Notes under the pieces: model-generated
Databases searched by the model: none
The model's input: only the letters and a program-made list of their open reading frames with translations
What the model was told of the DNA's origin: nothing
In this document: piece after piece, positions 23,710-32,037 of the stretch
Layout: every line of letters starts with the position of its first letter
How positions within the stretch are numbered: position 1 is the first letter of the stretch
Translations under genes and position numbers: made by a program
Assembly: GCA_017555445.1 (NCBI GenBank)
Contig: JAFZGK010000052.1
Span: 1 to 63,879, forward strand
DNA length: 63,879 bases
Source of the DNA: Bacteroidales bacterium
Lineage (GTDB): Bacteria; Bacteroidota; Bacteroidia; Bacteroidales; UBA932
Direction: 5' to 3'

Positions 23710-24885
23710 TTATTTAAGCCACTGCTCAGGATTCTGAGGCTTGGATCCTTTCCAGAGCTCGAAATGGAGCTGGGTCTGTCCGTTGATAGTATCTATGGTT
23801 CCGATTATGTCGGAAGTCTTGACCTTGTCTCCTTCCTTCACTGCAATGCTCTTCATCTTGCAGTACAATGTGAAGTAGTTTCCATGCTGGATCAGCACGC
23901 ACTGATTATAACCAGGCATTACCATCACCTGCTTGACGACACCATCGAACACAGCCCTGATCTTTGTGTCCTTTCCGAGTGCGATGTCCATACCATTGTT
24001 AGGAGGCAGCTGGAGATTCTTATATACAGGATGATAGTGCTTTCCGAAATGGTCTACCACCGGACCGTCGGCAGGCCATGGGAGCTTGCCTTTGTTCTTC
24101 GAGAACTGTTCATCCAGCTTGGTGTCTACAACAGTCTTGTTTGAACCGCTCTTGCCTGAAGATGCCTTCATGGCAGCTGCCACGATTCTTTCAATCTCAC
24201 GGTTCAAGGCATCAACCTCCTTCTTCTTGGAAGCAAGCTGCTGCTGATATTTCCTCTTGTCCTTGTTGAGCTGCTTGACCACCTTGTCGACCTTAGCCTC
24301 ATCCTTCTTCAGTTCGTCAAGCTCCTTCACGCGCTCAGCCTTGACTGCCTCTGCCTCCTTCTTCAACTCTGCCAGACGTACTCTCTCCAGTTCCAGTTCT
24401 TCCTGTATGGCCCTGATCTCCTGTGCTTCGTTCTTCATCTGACTTGAAAGATTCTTGAAATAGCCATAACGTCTGAAAGCCTGTCCGATATTGTCGCTGG
24501 CGAGCATGTACATGTACCAGACCCTGGCATCCCTGTTCTTATATGCACTGCGTACAAGTCTGGCATAATGTGCCGTCAGAGTATCAATTCTGGCCTGTAT
24601 CTTGTTTATCTGTCTCTGGGTCAGGTAAATGTTATCGTTCAGCTTTCTTATCTCCTTGTCGCTCTCCTCCACAAGTGCCCTTCTGTTGGCCACCTTCTTC
24701 CTGATGAGCGAAAGGTCAGCAAGCATTGTATTGCTCTTGGATGCATTTTCCGCAAGCTGCTTGTCAATTATTGCAATCTCCCTTTCCAGACGGGCCTTCT
24801 TCTCCTCCTGGGTAGACGTGTTCTGCGCGACGGCAGCCACCGACACGCAAAGCATCATCATGATATGTATGAGTCTCAACCTCAT
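23710..24885 (-). CDS. EnvC-like murein hydrolase activator with degenerate M23 domain
   Basis: A 391-residue exported protein with a signal peptide ending AAVAQ. Residues about 25-240 are a long coiled coil rich in Glu, Lys and Arg. The C-terminal LytM/M23 domain (about 270-391) has the fold motifs DHFGKHYHPVYKN, NNGMDIALGKDTKIRAVFDG and QLHFELWKG. Two zinc-site residues are changed: His is Asn in NNGMD, and the HxH His is Lys in YFTLYCKM. So it is probably a non-catalytic amidase activator in cell division, like EnvC (inference from the family). The start overlaps the upstream TPR gene by 4 bases. Confidence 0.88.
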   Translation of the reverse strand: MRLRLIHIMMMLCVSVAAVAQNTSTQEEKKARLEREIAIIDKQLAENASKSNTMLADLSLIRKKVANRRALVEESDKEIRKLNDNIYLTQRQINKIQARIDTLTAHYARLVRSAYKNRDARVWYMYMLASDNIGQAFRRYGYFKNLSSQMKNEAQEIRAIQEELELERVRLAELKKEAEAVKAERVKELDELKKDEAKVDKVVKQLNKDKRKYQQQLASKKKEVDALNREIERIVAAAMKASSGKSGSNKTVVDTKLDEQFSKNKGKLPWPADGPVVDHFGKHYHPVYKNLQLPPNNGMDIALGKDTKIRAVFDGVVKQVMVMPGYNQCVLIQHGNYFTLYCKMKSIAVKEGDKVKTSDIIGTIDTINGQTQLHFELWKGSKPQNPEQWLK

Positions 24886-26600
24886 TTCTTTATTTCCTCC
24901 CTTCTTTTCTCCACCTTCTTGTTCAAGTCAGGAATTTCATCAACATTCTTCTGCTTGGCAAGATTCCAATATACGAAGGCCATATCATATTCTCCAAGAG
25001 TATACAGCACTTCAGCATAATGATCCAGAATGACAGGACTATCCTTTCCTCCGTAAAGCATGGCATGCTTGAAGAAAGGTTTTGCCTCTTCAGAACGTCC
25101 CATCAGATGAAGGATCCATGCATAGGTGTCAAGATAAGTCGAATTGTCAGGTTCCGCATCGATAGTCTTCTTGCTCATTGCATATGCTTTCTTCAGTTTC
25201 TTGCCTTCCATGCTAAGATGGTATGCATAATTGTTGAGGACATAGACATATTCCGGATTTATCTTGAGTGCCTTGTCATAAGCTTTGTAAGCCTTCTTGT
25301 AATCTCCCATGTCCTGATGCATGTCACCGATGGTAGACCATGCCCTGAGAGTTGCCGAACTGTCGTTCGGAGCCACCTCTATCACCTGATAGCATATATC
25401 GAGAACTTTCTGATAATCACCGAGATAATAATCTCCCATGCTTGCCATTTCAAGGAATGAAGTCTCTTTCGGGAATCTCTCGAATGCCTTTCTTCCCTCA
25501 TCTGAAAGTTCCTCCCATTCGCCGGCATACATAAGGAACTCCACATATGTGGCAGCAGCAGGGAAGCTTTCAGGATAAAGAACCTTGTTGCTTCTGAACA
25601 GTTCCTTTGCCTTGTCGTTGCGTGAAGTCGAATAAAAATAGGCGCCTGCTGTCTGCAAAGCCGTGCTGTCTGAAGCATGCTTTTCCACAAGCTTGTTCAT
25701 CACAGAGTCCAGCTGCGGAACAAAACTGCGTAGGAACTTCGGGTCCGAACGCTGGATGACAGCCATCAGATAATCTGTCTTTCCTATCACCGGAACATCT
25801 TCAACACCCATAAGTTCTGTTACTGTGCTGAAATATTCATCATATCTGCGGGTGATTCTCAGAACCTCCGCCTTGCCAAGAAGAGCTGGAGCATATTCCG
25901 GCGCTATGTCGAGTGCCTCAGAATAGTAGGCCAACGCAGTAGAATCGTTGTATGTCTCCATCTCGTGATCACCGAGAACAGTGAGGATGTGTGGTGATGA
26001 AAAGTCCTTGCTGAAGTCCTTGAGGGTCTGATAAGCCTCATCTTCTCTATTCAGGGCTCTGAGTATGTTGTATCTGAAGGTTACGATAGACTCGTTGAGG
26101 CCGAATATCTTCTCGATATTGCCCATCGTTTCAAGGGCTTTCTCATATTCTCTCTGTGACGTATAGAGGTCGACAAGGTCCAGGTACAGGTCACTTTTCT
26201 TAGGAAAATCTTCCAGAAGACCCTCATAAAGAGTGATAGCAAGCTCAGGACGTTCAGTCATGGAGTAGAGACGTGCCAGCCTGTATCTGTACCAGAAGTT
26301 GCTGCCATCAGCATCCACCGCTTTTCGCAGGTATTCCTCTCCTGCCTCGACCTCTCCCTTTCCGAGAGACGTAAGGCCGAGATAGTACCATGCGGCATCA
26401 TTTCCATCGTCGCCGGCAGTAATTTCTTTCAATATGGCCTGAGCTCCGTCGAGATCGCGTTCATTGTAATGCCCGACAGCCTTTATCAGCATATTTTCAT
26501 ACTTGCTTTCAGGGCGTGTCTCCTGTGCGGAGAGAGTGGTGCCTGCACAAAAAACAACGGCTGCCGCAAGTGATATGTTCAGTATAAGTTTATTCATCAT
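24882..26600 (-). CDS. TPR-repeat exported protein
   Basis: About 572 residues with a signal peptide; the start at the ATG pair 26600/26597 gives MMNKLILNISLAAAVVFCAG. It is almost entirely tetratricopeptide repeats: GNDAAWYYLGLTSLGKGEVE, NFWYRYRLARLYSMTERPEL, DYKKAYKAYDKALKINPEYV and others, about ten in total. Such proteins scaffold complexes in the periplasm or on the membrane. It heads the operon with envC-like, SDR and nrdG. A -7 box TATTTTTG lies at 26627-26620 on the minus strand. Confidence 0.82.
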   Translation of the reverse strand: MMNKLILNISLAAAVVFCAGTTLSAQETRPESKYENMLIKAVGHYNERDLDGAQAILKEITAGDDGNDAAWYYLGLTSLGKGEVEAGEEYLRKAVDADGSNFWYRYRLARLYSMTERPELAITLYEGLLEDFPKKSDLYLDLVDLYTSQREYEKALETMGNIEKIFGLNESIVTFRYNILRALNREDEAYQTLKDFSKDFSSPHILTVLGDHEMETYNDSTALAYYSEALDIAPEYAPALLGKAEVLRITRRYDEYFSTVTELMGVEDVPVIGKTDYLMAVIQRSDPKFLRSFVPQLDSVMNKLVEKHASDSTALQTAGAYFYSTSRNDKAKELFRSNKVLYPESFPAAATYVEFLMYAGEWEELSDEGRKAFERFPKETSFLEMASMGDYYLGDYQKVLDICYQVIEVAPNDSSATLRAWSTIGDMHQDMGDYKKAYKAYDKALKINPEYVYVLNNYAYHLSMEGKKLKKAYAMSKKTIDAEPDNSTYLDTYAWILHLMGRSEEAKPFFKHAMLYGGKDSPVILDHYAEVLYTLGEYDMAFVYWNLAKQKNVDEIPDLNKKVEKRREEIKK

Positions 26601-26619
26601 ATTCAAGGTGAAAAACATA

Positions 26620-26627
26620 CAAAAATA
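26620..26627 (-). promoter_or_regulatory. Possible -7 box of the TPR-envC-SDR-nrdG operon
   Basis: TATTTTTG on the minus strand 20 bases before the chosen ATG. No -33 TTTG stands at 19-21 bases, so the support is weak. Confidence 0.35.
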
Positions 26628-26783
26628 ACACTCAATTCCCAAAAAATGCATAAGTTTGGGAAAAATCTTATTTTTCACAGAAAAATAGATATCGGTTAGC
26701 AGCCTGATGCAACATTACGGGTCCTTTTTGCATCTTTTTCGGGCATGAATAAAATGAACCTTCAGGACCCAAAGGAATGAATT

Positions 26784-27326
26784 GTGGCAGATGTGTTTGA
26801 TTTACAGCTGATTGAATCATGCAAAAGAGGTGATCGTGCGTCCCAGAAGGTTGTATATGACCGTCTGGCTTCGCGTATGTTCCCTATCTGCATACGATAT
26901 GCTGGAGACAGGGAATCTGCACAAGACATCCTTCAGGACGGTTTCATAACTTTATTCACGAAGCTTGACGACTTCAAGGGAGACGGATCTTTTGAAGGCT
27001 GGGCCAGAAGAATCTTTGTCACGACTGCTTTGATGTATCTGCGTAAGAAGGATGCATTGAAGATGAGCGATGAGCTGGACCTTGCGAGAGGAATGAAGGC
27101 TGACACGGTCTCGCAGATGCAGAATCTCGGGTACAAGGAACTGATGACACTGATTCTGACCCTTCCTCCCGGATTCCGAACGGTCTTCAACCTGTATGCC
27201 TTGGAAGGCTACAGTCATAAGGAGATCAGTGAGATGCTCGGAATTTCCGAGACGACGTCAAGAACGCAGCTTAGCAGAGCAAGACTTTGGCTGCAGAACA
27301 AGATTAAGGAAAGAGAAAATGTTTGA
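26784..27326 (+). CDS. ECF-family RNA polymerase sigma factor
   Basis: A 180-residue sigma-70-like factor of the ECF type. Region 2 is visible in AGDRESAQDILQDGFITLFTKL and the DNA-recognition helix of region 4 in LEGYSHKEISEMLGISETTS. The start is a GTG at 26784, preceded by AAAGGA at 26771-26776, an uncommon start in this window. The last 8 bases overlap the start of the next gene, the probable anti-sigma/barrel hybrid. Targets cannot be read from the window. Confidence 0.92.
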   Translation: MADVFDLQLIESCKRGDRASQKVVYDRLASRMFPICIRYAGDRESAQDILQDGFITLFTKLDDFKGDGSFEGWARRIFVTTALMYLRKKDALKMSDELDLARGMKADTVSQMQNLGYKELMTLILTLPPGFRTVFNLYALEGYSHKEISEMLGISETTSRTQLSRARLWLQNKIKERENV

Positions 27327-28536
27327 AGACAATAAATATAATGAGTCGGACCTTGTGATGAGATCCATCCTTGATGAGGGTGTGGAAGAAGTTCCTGCCG
27401 GAGTCTGGGATGCTGTTTCAGAAGGTCTTGACAAGGCTTCAAGGAAGAAGACGGTGGTCCTCATGTGGAAAAGGGCTGCTGTCGGTTTCGGTGTTGCCGC
27501 AGCTCTGGCGGTGGGACTTGTTCTCAATCATGGTATTGATGAGGATGCCCTTATCACGACTGGTCAGGAGGATATGATTGCTGTCGTAGAGCAGACTCCG
27601 GTAACTGATTCTGAGGTTGATGATGCTTTTGAAACAGATGTCATGGTAGCTCAGGTGCGCGAGATACTACGCAGGAATGATATCAAGCATCAGCCGTCTG
27701 TACCGGTTGCAGTCGATGAACCAGCATTTGTGGAAGAACAGCCGGCTCCGGAGACAGAAGTCCAGCAGGAAGTTGCACATCCGCAGGAAAATCAGGTAGC
27801 TACTGATGATGCTCTGTCATACAGATTCAGTGAGGAATATGCCCCTTCAGACTGGGAGGAAGAGGAAGAGAGGGAGCCACGAAAAATAGGAACATCATTG
27901 GTCCTTTCTGGAATCGCTAGTACCAATGGAACGAATTCAAAGCCTGGTGGGCAGGGAATGATGAAGCAGCCGTCCATCTCATCAGCTCCTCCTAAGACAG
28001 GTGTAAAGGAGACAAGCACCAAATCTACATATGGTATCCCGGTTTCATTCGGAGCAGGTGTGAAGCTTGATCTTACGGACAGATGGTCACTCGGAGCAGG
28101 ACTGAACTATACATTGCTGACCCGTCGTTTTTATGGTTCATATATTGAGGTAAACGATCAAGGTTCAATCGTCACGAATACTCAGACTGACATCCGTAAT
28201 ACACAGAATTATCTCGGAATTCCAGTCAACGCTTTCTATAATATCGTTGATTCACCTCGTCTGAACTTCTATGCATATGCCGGAGGAGCAGTTGAAAAGT
28301 GTATTTCAGATAAATACCAGCTTCTCGGCAAGGATATCACACATTCTGAAAAAGTCAAGGGAGTGCAGTTGTCAGTCAACCTTGGTATCGGAGTGGAATT
28401 CCTTCTTGGAGACTATCTCGGATTATATGTAGACCCAAGTCTCCGTTATTATTTCGACAACGGGCAGCCTGCAAGCATCAGAACAGCGCAGCCGCTCATG
28501 TTGGGATTCGAGATGGGTCTGAGAGTTAAACTTTAG
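27319..28536 (+). CDS. Anti-sigma-like/outer-membrane barrel hybrid protein
   Basis: A 405-residue protein starting MFEDNKYNESDLVMRSILDE; an ORF open further upstream is ignored because the ATG at 27319 overlaps the sigma stop by 8 bases. Residues 1-55 are cytoplasmic and acidic, with EVPAGVWDAVSEGLDKA resembling anti-sigma regions. A single membrane helix follows (WKRAAVGFGVAAALAVGLVL). Residues about 90-230 are a long acidic linker, and about 235-405 form an outer-membrane beta-barrel domain (IPVSFGAGVKLDLTDRWSLG, YLGIPVNAFYNIV, LGIGVEFLLGDYLGL). One polypeptide could thus link both membranes. Function in sigma control is inferred from context. Confidence 0.78.
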   Translation: MFEDNKYNESDLVMRSILDEGVEEVPAGVWDAVSEGLDKASRKKTVVLMWKRAAVGFGVAAALAVGLVLNHGIDEDALITTGQEDMIAVVEQTPVTDSEVDDAFETDVMVAQVREILRRNDIKHQPSVPVAVDEPAFVEEQPAPETEVQQEVAHPQENQVATDDALSYRFSEEYAPSDWEEEEEREPRKIGTSLVLSGIASTNGTNSKPGGQGMMKQPSISSAPPKTGVKETSTKSTYGIPVSFGAGVKLDLTDRWSLGAGLNYTLLTRRFYGSYIEVNDQGSIVTNTQTDIRNTQNYLGIPVNAFYNIVDSPRLNFYAYAGGAVEKCISDKYQLLGKDITHSEKVKGVQLSVNLGIGVEFLLGDYLGLYVDPSLRYYFDNGQPASIRTAQPLMLGFEMGLRVKL

Positions 28537-28540
28537 CACA

Positions 28541-28580
28541 AAAAAACTCCCGATGAAATCATGTTTCATCGGGAGTTTTT
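28541..28580. terminator. Bidirectional terminator between the barrel gene and nrdD
   Basis: AAAAACTCCCGATGAAA pairs with TTTCATCGGGAGTTTTT around a short loop. Flanking A and T runs make it work in both directions, serving the convergent barrel gene and nrdD. Confidence 0.9.
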
Positions 28581-28596
28581 CTTTCAGGAATTTCCT

Positions 28597-30804
28597 TTAT
28601 TCATGAACAACTCTGTCACGGAGCTCAGCGAGCTTGCCGTTGTTCCAGCGTCCTGTGGTTCCTACCAGATAACCGGTAATGCGCTGAAGGTAGTCGATGT
28701 GCTCTCCTCCGCAGTGAGGACATTTCTCGAGGCCGGCCTCAGCATTTTCAAAGCCGCAGTCCATGCAGCGGTTGCGGTTGTGGTTCACTGAACAATAACC
28801 GATATCGTACTTGTCCATAAGGTCTACAATAGACATGATCGCCTCAGGATTATGAGTCGCATCACCGTCAATCTCAACATAGAAGATATGTCCGCCACCT
28901 GTGAGTGCATGATATGGACCTTCGATTTCGGCCTTGTGCTTAGGTGTGCACTTGTAGTATACAGGGACGTGGTTCGAGTTTGTATAGTAGTCCTTGTCTG
29001 TGACTCCCGGGATTACACCGAACTTCTTCTTGTCACCGCGGGTGAAGCGGCCTGCAAGACCTTCTGCAGGAGTTGCAAGTACGCTGTAGTTGTGTCTGTA
29101 TGTCTCGCAGAACTCGTTGATCTTGCCTCTCATGAAGGTCACGATGCGAAGGCCAAGTTCCTGCGCTTCTGCTGACTCGCCATGATGCTTGCCGATAAGG
29201 GCGATAAGTGTTTCAGCAAGACCAATGAATCCGATACCGAGGGTACCATGGTTGATTACTGACTCGATGGTGTCGTTGTCTCCAAGCTTGTCGCTGTCCA
29301 TCCAGAGAGAACCCATGAGCAGAGGGAACTGCTTCTTGAGAGCGGTCTTCTGGAAGTTGAATCTCTCGTTGAGCTGCTTTGCGGAAATCTCGAGAGCCCA
29401 GTCCAGTTTCTTGAAGAATTCGTGGATCCTGTCCTCGCGGTCCTCGATACCCATACACTCGATTGCGAGCTTCACGATGTTGATAGTAGTGAATGAAAGG
29501 TTTCCGCGGGCGATAGATGTCTTTGGTCCGAACCTGTTTTCGAAAACTCGTGTACGGCATCCCATGGTAGCAACCTCGTAGCGATATCTCTTAGGGTCGT
29601 TGATGTCCCAGAGCTCATGATGATTGAACGGAGCATCAAGGTTCACGAAGTTAGGGAAGAAACGGCGTGCAGACACCTTGCAGGCAAACTTGTAGAGGTC
29701 GTAGTTCCTGTCCTCAGGGAGGTAGCTCACACCGCGCTTCTTTTTCCATATCTGGATAGGGAAGATTGCTGTAGAACCATTTCCTACACCCTCGTATGTA
29801 GTGTTGAGGATTTCACGGATCACGCATCGGCCTTCGGCAGAAGTGTCAGTACCATAGTTGATCGAGCTGAATACCACCTGGTTTCCACCACGTGAGTGGA
29901 TAGAGTTCATATTATGTACGAAAGCTTCCATCGACTGATGAACTCTGCTTACAGTCATGTTGATTGCATGCTGGATGACTCTGTCTACGCCCTGCATTCC
30001 GATAAGCTCCCTGCGGAGGTAGTCGTCGATCTTCACGTCGTAAAGGCGTGAGTAATCCTCTCCTGTTATGTCTCCGATCTTGTCGAGCTCTTCCTGGAAA
30101 GTCCTTCTGACGAACGGTGCCATGTAGAAATCGAATGCCGGAATGGCCTGACCTCCGTGCATCTCGTTCTGCACTGTCTCCATCGAAATACATCCGAGGA
30201 TGCTGGCAGTCTCTATTCTCTTTGCCGGACGGGATTCGCCATGACCTGCAAAGAATCCTTCCTCAAGTATCTTGTCAAGAGGATGCTGGATGCAGGTAAG
30301 GCTCTTTGTTGGATAGTAGTCCTTGTCGTGGATGTGGATGTAGTTGTTCTTTACAGCTTCCTTCACATCCTCAGAAAGCAGACACTCGTCAACATATGAC
30401 TTTGTTGACTCAGAAGCGAACTTCATCATCATTCCCGCAGGAGTGTCGGCGTTCATGTTTGCATTCTCGCGAGTGATCTCTGTTGCCTGTGCGTCGATGA
30501 TCTCCTGGAAGATCTCGCGTGACTTGGCCTTGCGGGCAAGGTTACGCTGGTTGCGGTACGCGATATACTTCTTGGCAACCTCCTTTCGAGGGCTGTTCAT
30601 CAGTTCCATCTCGACGTGGTCCTGAATCTCCTCGACACTCATATTCTCCACATCGATCTTGGAAATGTAGGCGGCAATCTCGGCAGCAAGAACGATATCT
30701 TCTCCGTCTTCGGTCACATCCATCGCCTTGAGGATGGCGTCGACAATCTTTCTCTTGTCGAATATCACGACTCTACCGTCGCGTTTAACAACGTGCTTTA
30801 CCAT
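28597..30804 (-). CDS. nrdD: Anaerobic ribonucleoside-triphosphate reductase
   Basis: Glycyl-radical enzyme reducing ribonucleotides to deoxyribonucleotides without oxygen; 735 residues. An ATP-cone begins KRDGRVVIFDKRKIVDAIL. The body includes SIHSRGGNQVVFSSINYG and the C-terminal zinc site NRCMDCGFENAEAGLEKC...CPHCGG; the glycyl radical site is in RITGYLVG, a variant of the usual RxxGYL. It is alone between two terminators. nrdG is about 6 kb away, so the pair is unlinked in transcription. Confidence 0.96.
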   Translation of the reverse strand: MVKHVVKRDGRVVIFDKRKIVDAILKAMDVTEDGEDIVLAAEIAAYISKIDVENMSVEEIQDHVEMELMNSPRKEVAKKYIAYRNQRNLARKAKSREIFQEIIDAQATEITRENANMNADTPAGMMMKFASESTKSYVDECLLSEDVKEAVKNNYIHIHDKDYYPTKSLTCIQHPLDKILEEGFFAGHGESRPAKRIETASILGCISMETVQNEMHGGQAIPAFDFYMAPFVRRTFQEELDKIGDITGEDYSRLYDVKIDDYLRRELIGMQGVDRVIQHAINMTVSRVHQSMEAFVHNMNSIHSRGGNQVVFSSINYGTDTSAEGRCVIREILNTTYEGVGNGSTAIFPIQIWKKKRGVSYLPEDRNYDLYKFACKVSARRFFPNFVNLDAPFNHHELWDINDPKRYRYEVATMGCRTRVFENRFGPKTSIARGNLSFTTINIVKLAIECMGIEDREDRIHEFFKKLDWALEISAKQLNERFNFQKTALKKQFPLLMGSLWMDSDKLGDNDTIESVINHGTLGIGFIGLAETLIALIGKHHGESAEAQELGLRIVTFMRGKINEFCETYRHNYSVLATPAEGLAGRFTRGDKKKFGVIPGVTDKDYYTNSNHVPVYYKCTPKHKAEIEGPYHALTGGGHIFYVEIDGDATHNPEAIMSIVDLMDKYDIGYCSVNHNRNRCMDCGFENAEAGLEKCPHCGGEHIDYLQRITGYLVGTTGRWNNGKLAELRDRVVHE

Positions 30805-30857
30805 ATTATATCTTTTTATTTTTATTAGCTGGATTGTCCCATGAAACTATGGGTCAA

Positions 30858-30865
30858 CAAAGATA
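30858..30865 (-). promoter_or_regulatory. -7 box for nrdD
   Basis: TATCTTTG on the minus strand, 54 bases before the nrdD start. No TTTG is found at the -33 position. No NrdR-type box pair was recognised nearby. Confidence 0.45.
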
Positions 30866-30918
30866 AATCAAATACATTATCTTTAATAGGAATTCGAAAT
30901 AAAAAGTTATTAACAATA

Positions 30919-30957
30919 CAAAAAATTACCTGTTAACTTATTAGCTAACAGGTAATT
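30919..30957 (-). terminator. Terminator of the phosphopantetheinyl transferase gene
   Basis: A perfect 12-bp stem AATTACCTGTTA (30924-30935) with TAACAGGTAATT (30946-30957) and a 10-base loop. On the minus strand it is followed by a T run (TAATTTTTTG). It lies about 65 bases after the stop at 31023. It could also be an operator for nrdD, but the T run favours termination. Confidence 0.65.
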
Positions 30958-31022
30958 ATAATAGTGTTTAGTTTTGAAAAACTATAAACTGGTTAACTTT
31001 TTTGTTATTCGTGAAGGATGGC

Positions 31023-31658
31023 TTATCCGACCAGCCATACAAGCAGATGGCGGTCAAAAATCATGTACTCAAGCTCGAATTCCTCTTCGAACTCATCCTT
31101 GTGGATAAAAGTAGCTTCAAGCTCTCCCTCCTTGCGGAGATTGAACTTCTCCACCTCGATCTGCTCCGCGAAATCCACGCGGTTCTGTGACATTCTCTTG
31201 TAGATAGCCTCCTTGGCACACCAGTAGATGGCGAGCTGCTCGTTCTTCTTCTCGTCATCGAGATCATCGATCTCATCCTCCGAGAGTGCCTTCTTCTCTA
31301 CTGCAGAGAAATCCCTGTCAAGAGACTCTATGTCAATACCCACTTCCTCCTCGTCATGGATAATGATTGCAACATACTTGTCTGTATGGGTGATGCTGAT
31401 GTTGGTTGCACAGTTCTCGAGATATGGTTTGCCGTTGTCGTGGTGGTTGAGATACATCTTGTCCTCGAACACCTCGTTGAGAAGTGCTCTTACAGCAAGT
31501 TTCTGCCTTCTCTGGCTCTCGCTGCGGAAAAGGGATATCTCTTCCATTTCATCGGTAGGTACGGAAACGAGGTTCATCAGCTCCTCTTCCGTCTCTGTGA
31601 CCTGCCAAACCGCTATCTCAGCCTTGTTGTCTAATTTCTTTCTTAAATATAGTGCCAT
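31023..31658 (-). CDS. 4'-phosphopantetheinyl transferase superfamily protein
   Basis: A 211-residue Sfp-type transferase that attaches phosphopantetheine to carrier proteins. Diagnostic motifs are the Mg-binding VGIDIESLDR and WCAKEAIYK, plus ISITHTDKYVA for the upstream His. The N-terminal RSESQRRQKLAVRALL matches the family helix. Target carrier proteins are not in the window. It begins after a structured leader of about 230 bases with a -7 box at 31903-31896, so it may be regulated post-transcriptionally. Confidence 0.88.
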   Translation of the reverse strand: MALYLRKKLDNKAEIAVWQVTETEEELMNLVSVPTDEMEEISLFRSESQRRQKLAVRALLNEVFEDKMYLNHHDNGKPYLENCATNISITHTDKYVAIIIHDEEEVGIDIESLDRDFSAVEKKALSEDEIDDLDDEKKNEQLAIYWCAKEAIYKRMSQNRVDFAEQIEVEKFNLRKEGELEATFIHKDEFEEEFELEYMIFDRHLLVWLVG

Positions 31659-31682
31659 ATAAATATAATGTTCTTACGAAAT

Positions 31683-31865
31683 GATCCTCGCCGGCGCTCC
31701 TATATACGACAGACCGGTGCGTGCAGACCATGCACACACAAAAACACGCTCCTGACATTCGTCGGAGGTGCTGCCCATAACCATAAATACGCTGTTGGAC
31801 AACGGATCGTCAGAAACGCGATCCGCAGAGACTCTCTGTTCTTTTACTATAGGACTGGGAGGTTC
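31683..31865 (-). ncRNA. Candidate structured RNA in the leader of the phosphopantetheinyl transferase gene
   Basis: On the minus strand the ends pair: GAACCTC (31865-31859) with GAGGATC (31689-31683, one mismatch), TCCTATA (31854-31848) with TATAGGA (31704-31698), and ACAGA (31839-31835) with TCTGT (31713-31709). Inside are hairpins CGGATCG/CGATCCG (31803-31825), CTCCGAC/GTCaGGAG (31749-31767) and GTGTGTGCA/TGCACGCAC (31717-31739). The last has a G-U pair on the minus strand but a C-A mismatch on the plus strand, supporting minus-strand transcription. A -7 TATCTTTG is just upstream. The length of about 183 is also that of 6S RNA, an alternative. No known family was recognised. Confidence 0.5.
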
Positions 31866-31895
31866 CACTGTATTGTTACATAATTGATTCGGGTG

Positions 31896-31903
31896 CAAAG
31901 ATA
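31896..31903 (-). promoter_or_regulatory. -7 box for the structured RNA/phosphopantetheinyl transferase transcript
   Basis: TATCTTTG on the minus strand, predicting a start near 31889, about 24 bases before the first pairing arm. A -33 TTTG is not obvious. Confidence 0.5.
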
Positions 31904-31991
31904 CTAAATGTTTTGATATATGAAAATTATTATGAGAATCTTGCTAAGTCGAGAATGAGGACAAAGCAATAGCTAATTTGAAAGAAATTAC

Positions 31992-31999
31992 TATATTTG
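31992..31999 (+). promoter_or_regulatory. -7 box for mdh
   Basis: TATATTTG, 38 bases before the mdh ATG. No TTTG stands at the -33 position; the nearest, at 31977-31980, is only 11 bases away. Confidence 0.5.
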
Positions 32000-32037
32000 C
32001 ATGATTTGAAAATTAAAAACCAAACAATATCGATATT

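Noticed and set aside
30919..30957. NrdR-type operator upstream of nrdD
   Set aside because: The stem is not the typical NrdR box pair, and a T run on the minus strand fits a terminator better.
31674..31898. A 74-codon minus-strand ORF and an overlapping 71-codon plus-strand ORF in the mdh/PPTase gap
   Set aside because: Neither has family motifs or a ribosome-binding context, and the base pairing of the region explains the sequence better as RNA.
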